Below the pieces are notes generated by a model. That model was not told the origin of the DNA, made no database searches, and was given only the letters and a program-made list of their open reading frames with translations. Below, piece after piece: positions 23,376 through 34,583 of a DNA stretch of 64,000 nucleotides. Source of the DNA: Ceratotherium simum simum (Eukaryota; Chordata; Mammalia; Perissodactyla; Rhinocerotidae); NCBI RefSeq assembly GCF_000283155.1, contig NW_004454262.1:3565913-3629912 (forward strand), in the 5' to 3' direction. The translations under genes and the position numbers were made by a program. Position 1 is the first letter of the stretch; the number at the start of each line of letters is the position of its first letter.

Positions 23376-25822
23376 GTATTTCCCGAAGTGCATTCCATAG
23401 AACACTTGTCCCAAAAGATATTCTACAATAAAAGAGTTTTGTAATCAAACCTACATGGAAAACGCAGCAGAAAACTCTACCAGGAAAAAAACTGATCAAC
23501 TCTGCTTAACCTAGCATTTCCCCAAATTATCTGTCCATGGATGGCCATTTCCTTATAATCTTGATTATATTATCTAACAGATCTAGTGCTTCTTAAAACT
23601 CATTTTAGAATGTACCTACTTAGATTACAGCTAATGTAAATGAGCTAATGTAAATCACAGCTGTAGTTTTTAACAATTCTGGAATAATAGGCTAGAAGGC
23701 TTCAAGAAGTCCACAACTGATCAGTGCTTCTCACATTCCTTTACCTCGTTAATATTCCTTACAGTTTATTCATATACAGTTATATATAGCTTAGTATACA
23801 CTAACTGTATATACTCTCTTCATATACTAATTCCTGATATCCTTTAATGTAATTTTAAAATAAAGATGTCCCCGTGTTTTTCTGTTGTCAAACCTTCATT
23901 TGAAGAGCAAATATAGGGCACTATACAGATATTTAGGGCACTATATATATGAAGGAGAGAATTCAACTTGGGCTTTTACTAGGTTGTTAAAAATAATACC
24001 AGACAAACAAAGATATAATTCAGCTAAAGGCCTTCAGTAATTTAACCAACAGAATTTTTTTAAGTATAATCATTCTCATTTTATAGTCAGAGAAACTAAA
24101 GATAGCGAGATTATTAACTGCGCAAGGCATCCGTGTCCAGTGGCAGCCACATGATGGAAATACCCGTGCCGCTCCAAACTAAGCTTGACCTAGGTCCAGC
24201 ATATTTTTATGTACACACAAACCAACTAGGAAACAGGTAATCAGAAAAGCTTTAAGGAAAATGTAAATAAGATGGGCAGGCTTCAAAAATCCAAAGAAAC
24301 TATTCATTTGGTTGTGAAGCGCCAAAATATTGCAGTATTATACTCCACAGATCTATTTCAAGAATTTAATAGAAAACTTATATTCATTATAAAGAAAAAA
24401 AATGTATTGGATTCTCCCTCCTCCTAAAATGCTACATTTCAATTTAGGACAAACGTGGAAACAAATTACATACAGCCAATTTAAGATGCAAAGACAGAAT
24501 CATACTTTCTATTTAGTGTCTCCCACTGAGAAGAGGTAAAAATCAAAATCACAAATAATTAAGAGGAAGAAACTAGACCTTGATGGGTATGGAGAAAAGG
24601 AAACTTCAAGTGTGAATTTTGTTCCCTTTGTCATGAGGAAAAACAATTTTTCTCTTTCTTTTACCAATTACCAAATATTATTATGTAGGTTAGTTCTCAA
24701 TACAATATTTAATGTACCGAAGAATATTTTCCCTCAAAAGTTACAAATACTTTCTAATTTTTTACCATTCAATATTTCCTCTTTCTATCAAAATTTTTAA
24801 AAAGACATTCTGTTTGACTTTTGGAAGCAAGACCACAGTTTATTTTTATAAGTTTTTTTCTATTGATGTAGGTATATATATTCATTTATGAAATTTAATA
24901 AAGATCAAAAGACATTAGAGACGCCATAAATTCACCCACCACTGATTATTTTATTTTAAATGTCGTTTCCTAGACTGCAAACAAAAATTGTTCTGAGAAA
25001 AGCTGAAAATCCCACATTTTTAGCAAATACTCAACAGACAAATTTGCATTATAGTGAACTTAATTACACAGCTTAAATATATACACTTTTGATTATCCCA
25101 CAATAGATTTTCACAGCAAAATGTTGATCCCAACATGTATGCCTTTCTCAGCCCAATATTCTCAACTGTTTTCTATTTCTCCCGTCTCTCTAATTGTAAC
25201 TTTACAATTAATGTGGCTAAAATTTTATTTAATCCTATTCCAAAATAAATGAGTATTCTGTGAAAAGCAAGCAGAGCATATCAAAACTGAAAACAAATGC
25301 TGGGTTTAGAGAGTGATGTTCTGAAGAGACTTTGGGAGACCTCAGTGATGTTCCCTGATTAAGTCCTAAGCACCTGCATGGCCACGAGTGAGTCACCGTC
25401 TCTTCCATCTCAGTTTCTATGCCAACATGGCTCTGCATATCTCGAGGGGGATCTTGTGAGACTTGAGTGAGGTAATGGAGAGATAATGTATATGAATATA
25501 TAATTGAAAGATAGAAAGTATTACACAGATAGACCATTTTCCACCATACTGCCCACATAAAGGCATCCAATTGACTGTGAGTTTCTTTTCTCTCCATGCC
25601 TTCAGTTTGGAACAGGAATACATGCTGTATTCCTGTAGTGGATGCTGTGTGGTGCTGCCCAGATTCCCCACCATTAGGACCAAGGCACCCATTTCCCAGC
25701 TGCCAGGAATGTTGGCTGAGGACAGCTCACAGCTGAGTCCCTCCCAGAAATTGCCTTTGCCTTAAAGGAGCAGCCTCTTCCAAGGTCATATCCCTTCGTC
25801 AGGGGCAGCCTAGATTTTGCCT
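23376..25822. other. Unannotated intronic sequence with short inverted and direct repeats
   Basis: No named repeat was recognised. Small structures include a 13-bp tandem duplication AGCTAATGTAAAT (23629-23641 and 23643-23655), an 11-bp inverted repeat around 23772-23812, a 12-bp direct repeat TAGGGCACTATA (23914 and 23934) and an 11-bp hairpin at 25612-25636. Confidence 0.6.
25612..25636. repeat. Perfect 11-bp inverted repeat with 3-nt loop
   Basis: ACAGGAATACA, then TGC, then TGTATTCCTGT. The arms are exactly complementary and hold two inverted GGAAT cores, as in TEAD-type sites. No other terminator- or RNA-like context is present. Confidence 0.9.
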
Positions 25823-25887
25823 TATGGTCTGCAAAGCCTAAAATATTTCCTCTCTGCCTCTTTACAGAAAAAGTTTTCCCACCCCTG
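25823..25887 (+). repeat. hAT-type MER DNA transposon 3' fragment
   Basis: The segment TGGTCTGCAAAGCCTAAAATATTT, then CTTTACAGAAAAAGTTT and CCACCCCTG is the 3' end of a common non-autonomous hAT-like MER. Its name is not assigned here. The 5' half is missing. Confidence 0.65.
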
Positions 25888-27924
25888 AGCTCCACCCTAG
25901 GTTTAGTCAGGTGCTTTAATCAATATTTATGCTCCAAAGCTAGCATTTAATCAGAAAGGCGTGGCCACCACAAACTCTTCAGCTACCTCTGTTCACTGTC
26001 CACTACTCCTTCACCCTGCATTTTGCTAATTAGTGTAATTTATATTAATTTGAGTGAAATTAATTACTTGTTGATTAGCATTAATGGAGGTTAGAAATGG
26101 GTTCTCATCTGGTTAAATTGGTCATATTCAAGATATATGTATTGGCTAAAACATTTTGGAGACATTCTCCAGCCTTGCATGGAACCAGAGAATTTTAAGA
26201 ACCTAGCAAGTCCTGTCCCTATGCCCTTGGGGCTGGGAGCCTAAGACTTGGTCCCCAAACTGTCCCATGTCTAGTCTTTGGGTCACAGAGTTCTAGCTGC
26301 CTGATGCTGACTGTGAGAGAAACACATCTTGCTTCTAGAATCTTGCCAAATCTGCCCTAATGAACCTTCCATGCCAGGTGTGCTAGCTTCACCCAAAATG
26401 ACAGGGAACTGTGACTTCATCAAGCTTACAGAGAGGCTGAACAAACTATTTGCAGATTATTTGCTAATAAAAGTGTGTTCAATAAATATCTGTCTGTATT
26501 GCAGCTTTTAGTCTGAGAGCTTGTTTCTATTATAACCAGGTAGCAAGGCTTTGGGGATAAAGCAAACCCTCATCCATCTCTAACCATTACTGGTTATCCA
26601 CTAAAAAGAACCCAATAGTTGTGCATAAGATTTTGTTTAGGCCATTTGCAACACAACCCACTATACTAAGTGAAGACTCACAGTTAGATGAACACTGTCT
26701 TAGGGGCAAGCACGGTCACTACAGAGTGAAATAGGGTCCAGAGCCAGGGTGTACATATGGGCACAGTTTAAGAGTCTCTTGTCTTTTTGTTGAACCTCAG
26801 ATACATATGCAATCTCCTTCCCCACTGTCAGTTGCCACCTACAGTCTCTGTCTCTCTCCAAGCCCCACCCCGAGTGCTTATTCTCCCAAGACGACTCCAA
26901 TTAAAGACTAAAGCATCAGATGCAGCTGTGTTTAAACACAAACAAGCAAATAGACAAGGAAAACAGCTCATCAGCACAAACCTGTAGGTGGAAATAACCA
27001 CATAACAATCAATCAAACAGGAGTCTGCCAGTTCTGGACTTCTACAAACCATCTGTTGCCGTTAGACACACCTCGTCTAGATCATCACCTTGAACCTCCA
27101 TAGGTCTGTTGCTCCCAAGAGGTTAAAATGACTGGGTGATGGTTCATGTATACTTATCTGGGAAGAAAGGGAGACACTGGCATTGACAACCTAATAGCAC
27201 CATCAATTCAATTTCTGCTGCCTTTGTGAAAAAGCATCAATAAAAGTTCAATCCAGGCTCATCTAGATCTGGTCTTTTGGTAATGGGGTTATACAGCAGT
27301 ATTGACATTGCATACGCATACCCTATATTCATGCGTTCTTCATAATCTGATTGCTTCAAATAGGTATCAGGATTTAATCAGAATACAACTCAGATTACAG
27401 TGAATTTGTATTTAGTGATCTGAATGTACAAGGAGAGAACATCCAATCTCTGTTCTAAAAAAAGCTTACTTTCTACCATCTTAAAAATTCTAACAGTGGT
27501 ACTTAATATATACTTTTTATACTAATTGTGTGCATGTACATATATCAACATTTGTAACCTTTTGCAAAAGTGGATGACATAGTCGGTTCACAGAATGGAA
27601 AGACCTGGTCTCTAGTCTCGGAGTTTTCAAACTGAGCACTGAACTGAGAAGCCCTAAGGTTTTTAGGGAGGGGCCTCCAGGACCTCAAAGGGAGGCAAGG
27701 GAGGACCAAAGAGCTCACTCCCAGTTTTCAACACCATATTGGCTCCTCTTATCTACTTTACATGGAGTCTCCAGTATACTTGAAGAAAGAGTTTCACAGG
27801 TCTGCCCAGAATACATATTTGCAATGCATCACAGATGCAATAAATTCATGACAGTTTTCCTATTGGTTAATCATTTACTTTTCCAAAACACTTACAGGTT
27901 AGATTCTACAGGTGAGATGTTTGA
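25888..27924. other. Unannotated intronic sequence with a homeodomain-motif cluster
   Basis: No named repeat was recognised. At 26027-26092 several TAATTA/ATTA homeodomain-type cores lie close together in AT-rich sequence. The rest shows nothing I can assign. Confidence 0.5.
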
Positions 27925-28010
27925 GTCCTTTGCAGGCAGACATGTGTCAGAATTCCCAATACTGGGCATTGTGTCTGATATAAAATAGGCTCTCAGTAAG
28001 TGTTTTAATT
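27925..28010 (+). repeat. L2-like 3' fragment
   Basis: It contains ATTCCCAATACTGGGCATTGTG, AAAATAGGCTCTCAGTAAGTG and a run of TTGATTGATTG, in keeping with a decayed L2 3' end. Confidence 0.5.
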
Positions 28011-28024
28011 GATTGATTGCTTGC

Positions 28025-28102
28025 GAGGAAGAAGGAAGGAAGGAAGGAAGGGAGGGAGGGACAAAGAAGGGGAAAAGGAAGGAAGGAAGACAGGAAGGAA
28101 AA
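28025..28102. repeat. (GGAA)n microsatellite
   Basis: Interrupted GGAA/GGGA units on the plus strand: about four GGAA units, then three GGGA, then further GGAA. Long GGAA repeats can bind ETS factors, though this one is short and impure. Confidence 0.85.
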
Positions 28103-28221
28103 TTAAGGGCAAGGATTGTCCTTAGTTGATATTTTTAATATTTTAAAAATACGTTTAATAGTATCAGAAATTACACATATGAATCTGAGGCCTCACGTGG
28201 CTATCTTACTTGTCTGGCATT

Positions 28222-28222
28222 G

Positions 28223-28270
<48 letters not shown>
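28222..28270. repeat. (CA)n microsatellite with (GC)n start
   Basis: GCGCGCGCA leads directly into about 20 CA units. It is likely polymorphic. The alternating purine-pyrimidine tract could adopt Z-DNA. Confidence 0.95.
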
Positions 28271-28272
<2 letters not shown>

Positions 28273-29269
28273 CTGACCCAGATTCTGCTTCCAGGCGTGA
28301 GTTTGGTTTTGTGTGAATGTGTGACTTTGTTTTACCATAGGACAAATGGAAGAATTTAATACCAACACTGAAAGGAAAGTGTTTTTCTCTCTACGATTGA
28401 GGCTGAATTGGAGAAAAGCTACCACTGGATCGGGGCAGAGCTCCCCGAACAAAGGCATCAGTGCCAGAGCTCGGGGTGGCCCCAGATGAGCACACGGCTC
28501 ACCCACGGTGGGCCTCAGCCTCACAGCTCAGTCCAGCCCCTTGTCCAGCCTGGAGGAATCTCCTCCCAACCACGCAGAGCCTGACCCGCTCCTACACGGT
28601 AACTCTCCTTCCCTCTGGCCACTCAGGAGCAGGACCATCAAACACGCACAGCACATTAGAAATACGATTTTATTACGAATGTTCTAATGCTATCACTTCT
28701 CTCAGAGGAAAATATACACTCAAATGAATAATACATTAACTATGTGGATACTTCTAATTCTATTCTCCTTTGTGAATGGCAAAGGACGTACAGTTGAGAA
28801 GAAAAACTTTTTATTCAAAAAAATCCAGTTCCCTATAGTTTCAAATTTCCATAAATAAATAGAAAAATCCATTCTGCCCCCTGCTGACAGACTAACATTC
28901 CTAAAAATCCAGTTTGAAACCTGACGGTTTCTCAGTACCTTCTGAGTTGGGTCCAAATTCCTGCTTAACACACCAGACCCTCCACATTCAGCCAGGCCTG
29001 GGTCTCCTCGGACCATGGAGTACAGACAGGCCACGCACAGCCAGAGAATGTGGCTTCACATTTTTCAACGATTGTAAACATACCAAGGTGATTTTCTGGC
29101 AGGTGGCAATAAAGTGTTGGGGGCTGCCTTGTCAGCCTTGCATGCCTTCCCTCTGGCCCACAGCGGGCTGACGGTGGCCAGCCTCACCCGGACCTTACAT
29201 GTCCCCAGGCCCACAGTGCCAGGGGACAACTTGGGCGTGGGAGCCGAGAGCCTGTGCTTGGGCCTAGGG
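28271..29269. other. Unannotated, relatively GC-rich intronic sequence
   Basis: 28430-28640 and 28960-29260 are richer in G+C than the surroundings and contain open frames of 85-107 codons on both strands. None has recognisable protein similarity or a convincing splice context. No named repeat was seen. Confidence 0.5.
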
Positions 29270-29440
29270 TCACTTTCTACTCACTGAAGGGACTTACATC
29301 TCTCTGAGCCTCAGTTTCCCTGAGAGGAAAATGGGAGTAATAATAGTATATGCCTCATGATACAGCTTTGCAAAATTAAATCAATAATTCACAAATAGTG
29401 CTTAGAATGGTCGACTGCATCGTAATAATAAGAGAGGTGT
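29270..29440 (+). repeat. MIRb SINE
   Basis: The diagnostic run TCTGAGCCTCAGTTTCCCTGAG, AAAATGGGAGTAATAATAG and a GCCTCATGATACAG block is followed by an AAATTAAATCAATAATTCAC tail with GTGCTTAGAATGG. It is in plus orientation. Confidence 0.85.
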
Positions 29441-29639
29441 CTGTTTACTGCTCTGTGTCTGCAACTCTTCTGACAATGTCTGAACGTGTGTGCATTTTAT
29501 TGTGGAGAAGCTCCTTAGCCTTCCTCAGATTTTCAAAGGGATTCATCATCCATCTCCCCATCCTCCACCCAAAAATCAGTAAGTAACCACTGCTGAGGAG
29601 TAGGGGCCCATCGCCATGTCCTTCGACTCCAAATATGTA

Positions 29640-29690
29640 TTAGAATAGAGCTTGGCACATAGTAAGCCCTCACTAAATATCCATTGATTT
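29640..29690 (+). repeat. MIR/L2 3' end fragment
   Basis: The short block GAGCTTGGCACATAGTAAGCCC, then CTCACTAAATATCCATTGA is shared by MIR and L2 3' ends. Confidence 0.6.
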
Positions 29691-29783
29691 TATTTAGTAA
29701 ACAAAAACAAGAATCAATATCTATGAATGATGGAATAAAGGTCAAAAAATAGATTTTTGGAAACTAAATTACTTTGACATCTT

Positions 29784-29999
29784 GTTTTATTTAATAATTT
29801 TATTTATTTATTTATTTTTCCCCCCAAAGCCCCAGTAGATAGTTGTATGTCATAGCTGCACATCCTTCTAATTGCTGTATGTGGGACACAGCCTCAGCAT
29901 GGGTGGAGAAGCGGTGGGTCGGTGCACGCCCGGGATCCGAACCCAGGCCACCAGCAGCGGAGCACGCACACTTAACCACTAAGCCACGGGGCCAGCCCT
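29784..29999 (-). mobile_element. ERE SINE (tRNA-derived), antisense
   Basis: On the minus strand it starts GGGCTGGCCCCGTGG with a tRNA-like head and box-B-like GGTTCGGATCCCGGG, then GCTGTGTCCCACATACAGC and a TAAA-rich tail. Flanking 13-bp duplications, ACTTTGACATCTT (29771-29783) and ACTTTGGCATCTT (30000-30012), differ at one base. It is of the 3'-short subtype ending after GGGGCTTTGGGGG. Confidence 0.93.
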
Positions 30000-30012
30000 A
30001 CTTTGGCATCTT

Positions 30013-30884
30013 TTGAGAAGGAATTTGCTTTATAAATCCTAAGGCCTTGTTATTTAAAAAAAAATAAGTAAGGATCAGAGGGTCGTAAATTCTGTAGAAT
30101 TGTATCCCTGAATTAAAACACTTGCTGGCTTTTAATTTTCCAAGGTTTGTGTAGCCACGTTCTCTAAAGGAACCATTCTATTTCTGCTCAAAAGGCCATT
30201 GCCTAACTGATTTCACTAATCTGTGTCTTCCTTTCCTCCTCTCTCAAGCTGCAGTAGCACGCGCCAGACACTAATATTGTGGGTTGCTATGTTGCTGCTT
30301 CCCATCCCTCATAGCAATCCAGGCAGATTTCTCTGGCCTAGTACAGCTCCTGCGTTTTCCTCTCGTTTCTGCCCTGGGTCTGTACATGGTACGCCCAGCC
30401 CCAGCGGCCCCCTTTCCCTCCCTCTCCTGTAATCCACTCTCCTGTAATATTCCAAGGGTCACCCTTGACTGTCCTTTGAATGGCGCTCCAATTCAAAAGG
30501 CTTCTGAGCTTTTAAGAGGAGCAGAGATAACATAATTCCAAGGAGGTGGGGGCGGGAAGGGAGGGAGAATGTGATTGGAAAGATTACTAGATCTTCTCAT
30601 TCCTGGGGATTTGGGCTCTCACAAATACATGAACTGGCAGGTTTGTCTTTTATGGGTTCCTTCCACGCCATCAGCTATCTTATTAACCCCTATTAAAAGT
30701 ATTTTGTTTCCAACCCAAACTATAAAAAGAGACTTAACTAAATACTTCTTTGAATCTCTAGCCTTTGAAATTGAGGGCAATTTTAAAAAGAGGCCAGCTT
30801 CTATGAATATTTGCTTGTATCCTCTTTAGTTTGCACGATCGAGGATGGCTCTGAATCAGCGTCTACTTAAGACAAAAGTGACGC
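30013..30884. other. Unannotated intronic sequence
   Basis: No named repeat or exon was recognised. 30220-30440 is C- and T-rich. A G-rich patch (GGAGGTGGGGGCGGGAAGG) lies at 30541-30559. Confidence 0.5.
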
Positions 30885-31010
30885 AATTCAACGAATATTT
30901 ATTGATCCTTCATAATGTGCGAGATGTTGTGCGTGGGACCGTGGGGAACGTAAGGATCAAGAAACATTTGCTACCACCAAGAATTTCACCTTCGAGTAAA
31001 CATCAGTAAA
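30885..31010 (-). repeat. L2 LINE fragment, antisense
   Basis: AATTCAACGAATATTTATTGATCC, then AATGTGCGAGATGTTGTGCG and GGACCGTGGGGAACG is a decayed reverse L2 3' end. Confidence 0.6.
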
Positions 31011-32394
31011 GGAAAGAGAATAATGGTATTCAGCATCTTCCATGAGCCAAGTGTACTTTCTCTCACAGACACAACGTTTTCTTGGGCCCCCTTATCTTCC
31101 TTTTCTGTAAAATGCCGATGTATACTAAGCGTGTGGACCAGGCACGCATACCCACAAACATAATACCCTCTCCTTGAAGCACTGTTGTAACATCATTACA
31201 GATCCTAATGAATAAACATGTTGCTCCACCCGGGGAGTTCTAACTGGGCTTTTCTAGATTTAATTTCTGATTTTAGGGAGCTAATCTGCAACTAGTGACC
31301 CACTATCTTTTGAGTCACGCACTGAAACAAGGTACCAACCCAGCCATCCGCAGGACCACTGGCAATCAAGGGCTGTGCTACCAATGGAGCAGATGCGCAT
31401 CCGAGTTACTGCTGTTTATCACTGAGTATTTTTAAAGAATTCCTTCTCTCATATCCTCAAGCACCTACAGTAACAAGAATGGTTAATGTATTGTCGAGAG
31501 GAAAACAGACCTGTTTTAACAAATCCGTAAGGCACACTCAAAAGCATATAAAAACAGATGTGCTGAAGTCTTTATAAACAATGAGCTCTATTTAGTGGGT
31601 TTAGAAGCCTCCAACTATCCCCATTCCCACTCCTCTACTATTAATTTGCTTAGACGATGCTTCATAGATGGAAAATAGACAATTTCAACTCAATGCCTGC
31701 TGAATTATCCCTAATCTAAGTGGGGTCTGTCCCAATGACACTAATGTTCCAGTGCCCAGAGAAGGCTCAATCGCCCGTGGCAGGAATGTAGCCTCGTTAC
31801 ACAGTCCTCTTTCATTCTACTCCGCTGAGCTTCTGCGCTATTTCTCCACATGCACACACATTTTGCCTGAAAAGTTTTCTGTTTCCCACACAAAACTAAT
31901 GAGAAATGGTCTGTTGCTGGGTTCTCCTACTTTCTTACGGCTTCGGCTACAAGGGCCCATGTTTCCCCTTTCCTCCATGCCCACTAACAGCTGCCCCTTT
32001 CCTGCTAGGAAGCCCTGCGGGATCTGCACTCCGCCCGCAAGGCTTGCCCTTGGCTGTTGGATCTTGAGGGGGCCACCTATGGGCACTTGTTTCATTAGTA
32101 TGTCAAGCAAAACTCTAATCAAACCTGCAGAGTACTTAGTTAAAAAAAATCAGCCAGAAATCATCTTTTTGATTAAAAACAAGAAGAAAAGTAAATTCAA
32201 ATTAACATCGAGATAAACTAGGAAATGAATTCCCAAGCTTTTGATATAAAAATAGATATAGTCAATTACAATAGATTTTTAAAAATTGAATGAGTTTTTT
32301 AAATCCAGTGGAAAACTTTCATTTGTTGTTGCACAAGGATTATTGGAGATTTTTTTTCTCCTCATTTAACTTTGATATTGGTAGTGTTTTTAAT
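31011..32394. other. Unannotated intronic sequence with a 154-codon open frame
   Basis: No named repeat was recognised. An open frame on the plus strand (31752-32216) is long for chance at this base composition. Its product has no family I recognise, no domain and no clear splice or Kozak context, so I do not call it a gene. Confidence 0.5.
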
Positions 32395-32936
32395 GCTATT
32401 TATTCATTTATTCAACAAATATGTATTGAGTGAGTACTGTGTGCCATGCCACCCACTCTTCAAGGTGATGGAAACACATCACTGAACAAGACAGATTAAG
32501 TGCTGCTGAAATGACAGTGGGAGACTGACAATAGCCACAAAAACGATTAATGAAATATCACGACGTTTGGTAGTGATGGGTGCTCTGAACAGAAATAAAG
32601 CAGGGTGAGGTGTGCAGAGGAGTGTGGGTGTGTAACTTATGTAAGGTGATCAGAAAGGTCGCACACGTAAGGGACTGTCAGTCAGAGGCCATCATGAACG
32701 CAGGGAAGGGCATTTGAGTTTTCTAAGGGAACAGTGAGAAGAAGGCTCTGGCCTGGGAGCCTGTTTGGTGCCCTCCAGGGACCAGGAGACCCAGGTGGCT
32801 GAGGGGGAGTGAGTGGGTGTGGCCACTCACCAGAGAAGTGGCCACGGGAAGGATCAGGCAGGGTCTTCTGGGCCCTTGTGAGGATTTGGGATTTAATTCC
32901 AAATGTGAGAGGAAACCACTTGAGGGTTTTGAGCAA
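32395..32936 (-). repeat. L2 LINE, antisense, about 0.5 kb
   Basis: It starts with TTATTCAACAAATATGTATTGAG, GAGTACTGTGTGCCATGCCA, then AACACATCACTGAACAAGACAG, and continues through AATAAAGCAGGGTGAGG and GGGCATTTGAG to CCACTTGAGGGTTTTGAGCA. This is the standard reverse-complement L2 order. It ends where an L1 3' end begins. Confidence 0.85.
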
Positions 32937-32938
32937 GA

Positions 32939-33098
32939 TGTAACAGCTTTATTGAGATATAATTGATATAAAAAACCTGCACATATTTAATGCATACAAT
33001 TTGGTGAGTTTGGACATATGCATACACCTGTGAAACCATTACCACAGTATAGACAATAAATATATCCATCACCTCCAAAAGTTTCCTCGCGCCACCTT
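32939..33098 (-). repeat. Old L1 3' UTR fragment, antisense
   Basis: TAACAGCTTTATTGAGATATAATTG, GCATACACCTGTGAAACCATTACC and ATATCCATCACCTCCAAAAG match the reversed 3' UTR of old L1M-type elements. It abuts the L2 copy directly. Confidence 0.8.
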
Positions 33099-33869
33099 TT
33101 TTAAAATAAATTTTTAATTAAAAATAAAAGACTGCAAAAAGTTTATTGTACCATATAAAAGCTGTTATTTCTATGGACCCAGAAAAAATTTCAGTAACTC
33201 AAATCTTATGAAAACCCGAACTTAAGCCACATTTTTTTCTGACTATCATACTCCAACAGCCTTTACATTAACTTAATTTCTTTTGAGAAATTAATTAAAT
33301 GAATCACGTCTCAGCTTTACCTGCCTTTACAGAACCTGCTCGGGCTGCTACCTTCTGGTTTTCCGGTTTAATTGGATTATTACCCAAGTCCCCCTGGGCA
33401 CACGTGGCCAGGTGAGGAAGGGAGCAGGTCCCTAACATCACGGAAGTCCATTCTTCAGTGGACTTCACTGAAGTCCTAATCAAGTTGACACTTGACTAGG
33501 TCCTAACGCAGTCTTAGAAAAGTCACTTAACTTCTCTGAATGTTTCCTTCAGCTAAAATGATATCTCTCACCTCCCAGGGGGGCTTAAGGACTGTACACA
33601 GTCTTGAGCTTCTCAGAAAAAGAACATCACCCACCAGACTCTTCAGGCATCAATGCCCCTCCCACAGCCGGGGCAGCGTTTTGAAAGGGGCCTCTGCTCT
33701 ATGTCTCAAAGCAACTCTCTTCTAACACCCTTGGTCACTTGCATTCTGGGCTTTTTGCCCTAGTCCCACATGATAAAAAGTTCGTTTTCAACTGTTAATG
33801 GCTTGTACACACCTCAGTTTAGGGACTTCTGCTTTTAAGAGCCCTCTTCTTAATGCAGCTTTTGGTTCT
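33099..33869. other. Unannotated sequence with a knot of overlapping inverted repeats
   Basis: 33443-33476 contains three mutually exclusive perfect 8-bp stems. A short MIR-like run (AAAAGTCACTTAACTTCTCTGAA) lies at 33517-33540. Nothing else was recognised. Confidence 0.55.
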
Positions 33870-34018
33870 GTGGTGGCACTAGCAAGAAGCACGTGGTTAA
33901 ATAGAGATTCCTGGATCCTTATTGAACCTGTTAAATCAGAATCTCAGAGGGCGGAGCTCAGGAATCTATACTTTTCACAAGTTCCTGGGAAAATTCTTAG
34001 GAACACTAAAGTGTGAGA
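33870..34018 (+). repeat. MER5A-like hAT-Charlie DNA transposon
   Basis: CAGAATCTCAGAGGGCGGAGCTCAGGAATCT, then ACAAGTTCCTGGG and a GTGTGAGAACTCCT end follow the MER5A order on the plus strand. The 5' end is diverged and approximate. Confidence 0.65.
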
Positions 34019-34486
34019 ACTCCTACCTTAAAGGTGTGTTCTATGAATAAGAAGGGAAGGGTTACCATGTTTTCCCAACATTTCGGAAGGAAGCATGCCA
34101 CAGCAGTACACAGATTCATGATAACTTTTAAATAACAGAAAACCTTTAACAACTTCCTCCTATTCTGTCCTCTGAGTCCTGAAATTTGGGGTCTTGAACT
34201 ATTTATTTCATATTCTCTACATTTCAGGCTTTAACTTTTATCCTTTCCAAATTGCCATTCATTTTGACTGTCGTATTATTTTAAGCTCTATTTTTTCATC
34301 CAATCTGCCTTGAATTTTATTTTAAAATTATGGAACTCATAAAATTATTTGAAAATTATATATAAATATTGACAAAAATACGTGTGTGTGTGCATATATA
34401 CAGTCTTTGTTATCTTTGTTAATGTTTTGAGATCCACATTGCATATAAAAGTTAGTATCCTGCTTTTATAATTCAATAAATATTTC

Positions 34487-34583
34487 ATTCAATAAATATT
34501 TGTTAAAGACCTAACGAGCGCTACCAGCTAGGTCCTGGGAATATAGGGTGAGCTGGTCACTATATTTGTCCTCACAGACTTTA
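34487..34583 (-). repeat. L2 LINE fragment, antisense
   Basis: ATTCAATAAATATTTGTTAAAGACC, GGTCCTGGGAATATAGGGTG and TTTGTCCTCACAGACTTTA form a short reversed L2 3' end. An extra ATTCAATAAATATTT copy precedes it. Confidence 0.65.

Noticed and set aside
23772..23812. 11-bp inverted repeat considered as a small RNA hairpin
   Set aside because: The loop is long and AT-rich, the stem is short and nothing suggests a miRNA precursor.
28201..28524. 107-codon minus-strand frame with a Cys-Val repeat
   Set aside because: The repeat is simply the translated (CA)n microsatellite.
29784..29999. tRNA-like sequence considered as a tRNA gene
   Set aside because: Box-like motifs belong to the tRNA-derived head of an ERE SINE; the A-rich tail and target duplication show retrotransposition.
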